A DNA stretch of 64,000 bases, from NCBI GenBank assembly GCA_009792885.1, contig WMCF01000009.1:1775054-1839053 (forward strand). The letters are read 5' to 3'. The stretch comes from Eremophila alpestris peregrina (Eukaryota > Chordata > Aves > Passeriformes > Alaudidae). Below the pieces are notes generated by a model that saw only the letters and a list, made by a program, of their open reading frames with translations, was not told the DNA's origin and made no database searches. The position numbers and the translations under genes were made by a program. Below are positions 63,466 to 64,000 of the stretch, piece by piece. Within the stretch, counting starts at the first letter, position 1; each line of letters begins with the position of its first letter.

Positions 63466-64000
63466 ACTGCCTGTTCCATGGTGGAAACAAACTCAGAATA
63501 TGCACATCTCACTCAGCCACCCCCTCCTTGGAAAATGTCTGTCAGCTATACGAATCCTCTACTTTTTAAATTAATCAGTCAGCCAGTAGCCTTTGTGGGG
63601 CAGGAAAGGAGCCAGGAAGCTTTGTCCTGCGCACCCCATCATTTCTGAGACGACCTCTAAACACTGGTCAAGGGCCCTCTCTGCTGCTTTCCACCCCTGG
63701 GCATGCCACAGTCACTCAGTATGAGCCCAGCCAGTTTTCTCTGCAGCACTAATGGCTTTGGCTAAAGTGACAGGTCCCCTTATTTGTGGCTGTTTCTGTG
63801 CCTTTCACGCCCAATCAAAAATGTTTACAAAGGTGCAGTCAGGGAATGAAGGAGAGGGGAGCAGAAGAAAAGAAATCCAATTTTGTTTGGAAACAGTTTC
63901 AGAGCTTAATTACGAAAGAGGGGGGTGGGAAGGGGGGCTGAACAGGTGGTGTATTATTCTGCCAGGGATCTTCAAAAGCGAGGGAGTGCATATTGTTAGT

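Overview
The window looks like a passerine (songbird) nuclear chromosome. The support is two intron-containing genes of the conserved OSBPL3-CYCS-C7orf31-NPVF neighbourhood (human 7p15.3), several CR1 LINE 3' ends, an avian ERVL-type LTR, and an NPVF precursor whose central peptide, SIKPFANLPLRF-GR, is the songbird type (the form I recall from European starling) and not the chicken or quail type. Outside one CpG island the sequence is AT-rich and gene-poor. Nothing bacterial, plasmid-like or CRISPR-like was seen.

Layout. 1-2.5 kb: flank and 3' UTR of CYCS. 2524-2997 (minus): the two coding exons of somatic cytochrome c, complete at 105 codons. 3.4-4.4 kb: CpG-island promoter with a palindromic NRF-1 site, two CRE-type sites and CCAAT boxes. 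4.4-4.76 kb: a CR1 fragment. 4.8-44.6 kb: a long interval holding what I read as the decayed remains of C7orf31 (SPMIP4, a sperm microtubule inner protein). Four eroded exon-like fragments lie on the minus strand in the expected order (about 42.4, 27.5, 18.45 and 16.2 kb). The recognisable terminal exon lies on the PLUS strand at 11.03-11.65 kb and carries two in-frame stops. That exon sits inside a 3.2-kb segment bounded by 31-bp inverted repeats, as expected if a microinversion moved it. The same interval holds a 94-nt near-perfect hairpin (21.8 kb), a 115-bp tandem duplication (34.8 kb), a 1.4-kb CR1 (35.5-36.9 kb) and an ERVL LTR (39.4-40.0 kb).

44.65-47.04 kb (minus): NPVF, the gonadotropin-inhibitory hormone (RFRP) precursor, with a signal-peptide exon and a peptide exon, a TATA box and a CRE-like site. 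47.1-64 kb is a gene desert with two CR1 fragments and several remnants resembling ancient sauropsid interspersed repeats.

The two intact genes are functionally independent: CYCS is a housekeeping respiratory and apoptotic protein, NPVF a hypothalamic neuropeptide. The most notable content is the apparent loss of the gene between them. Comparisons with chicken, duck, human and starling proteins and with repeat consensus sequences are from memory and by eye; no search was run.
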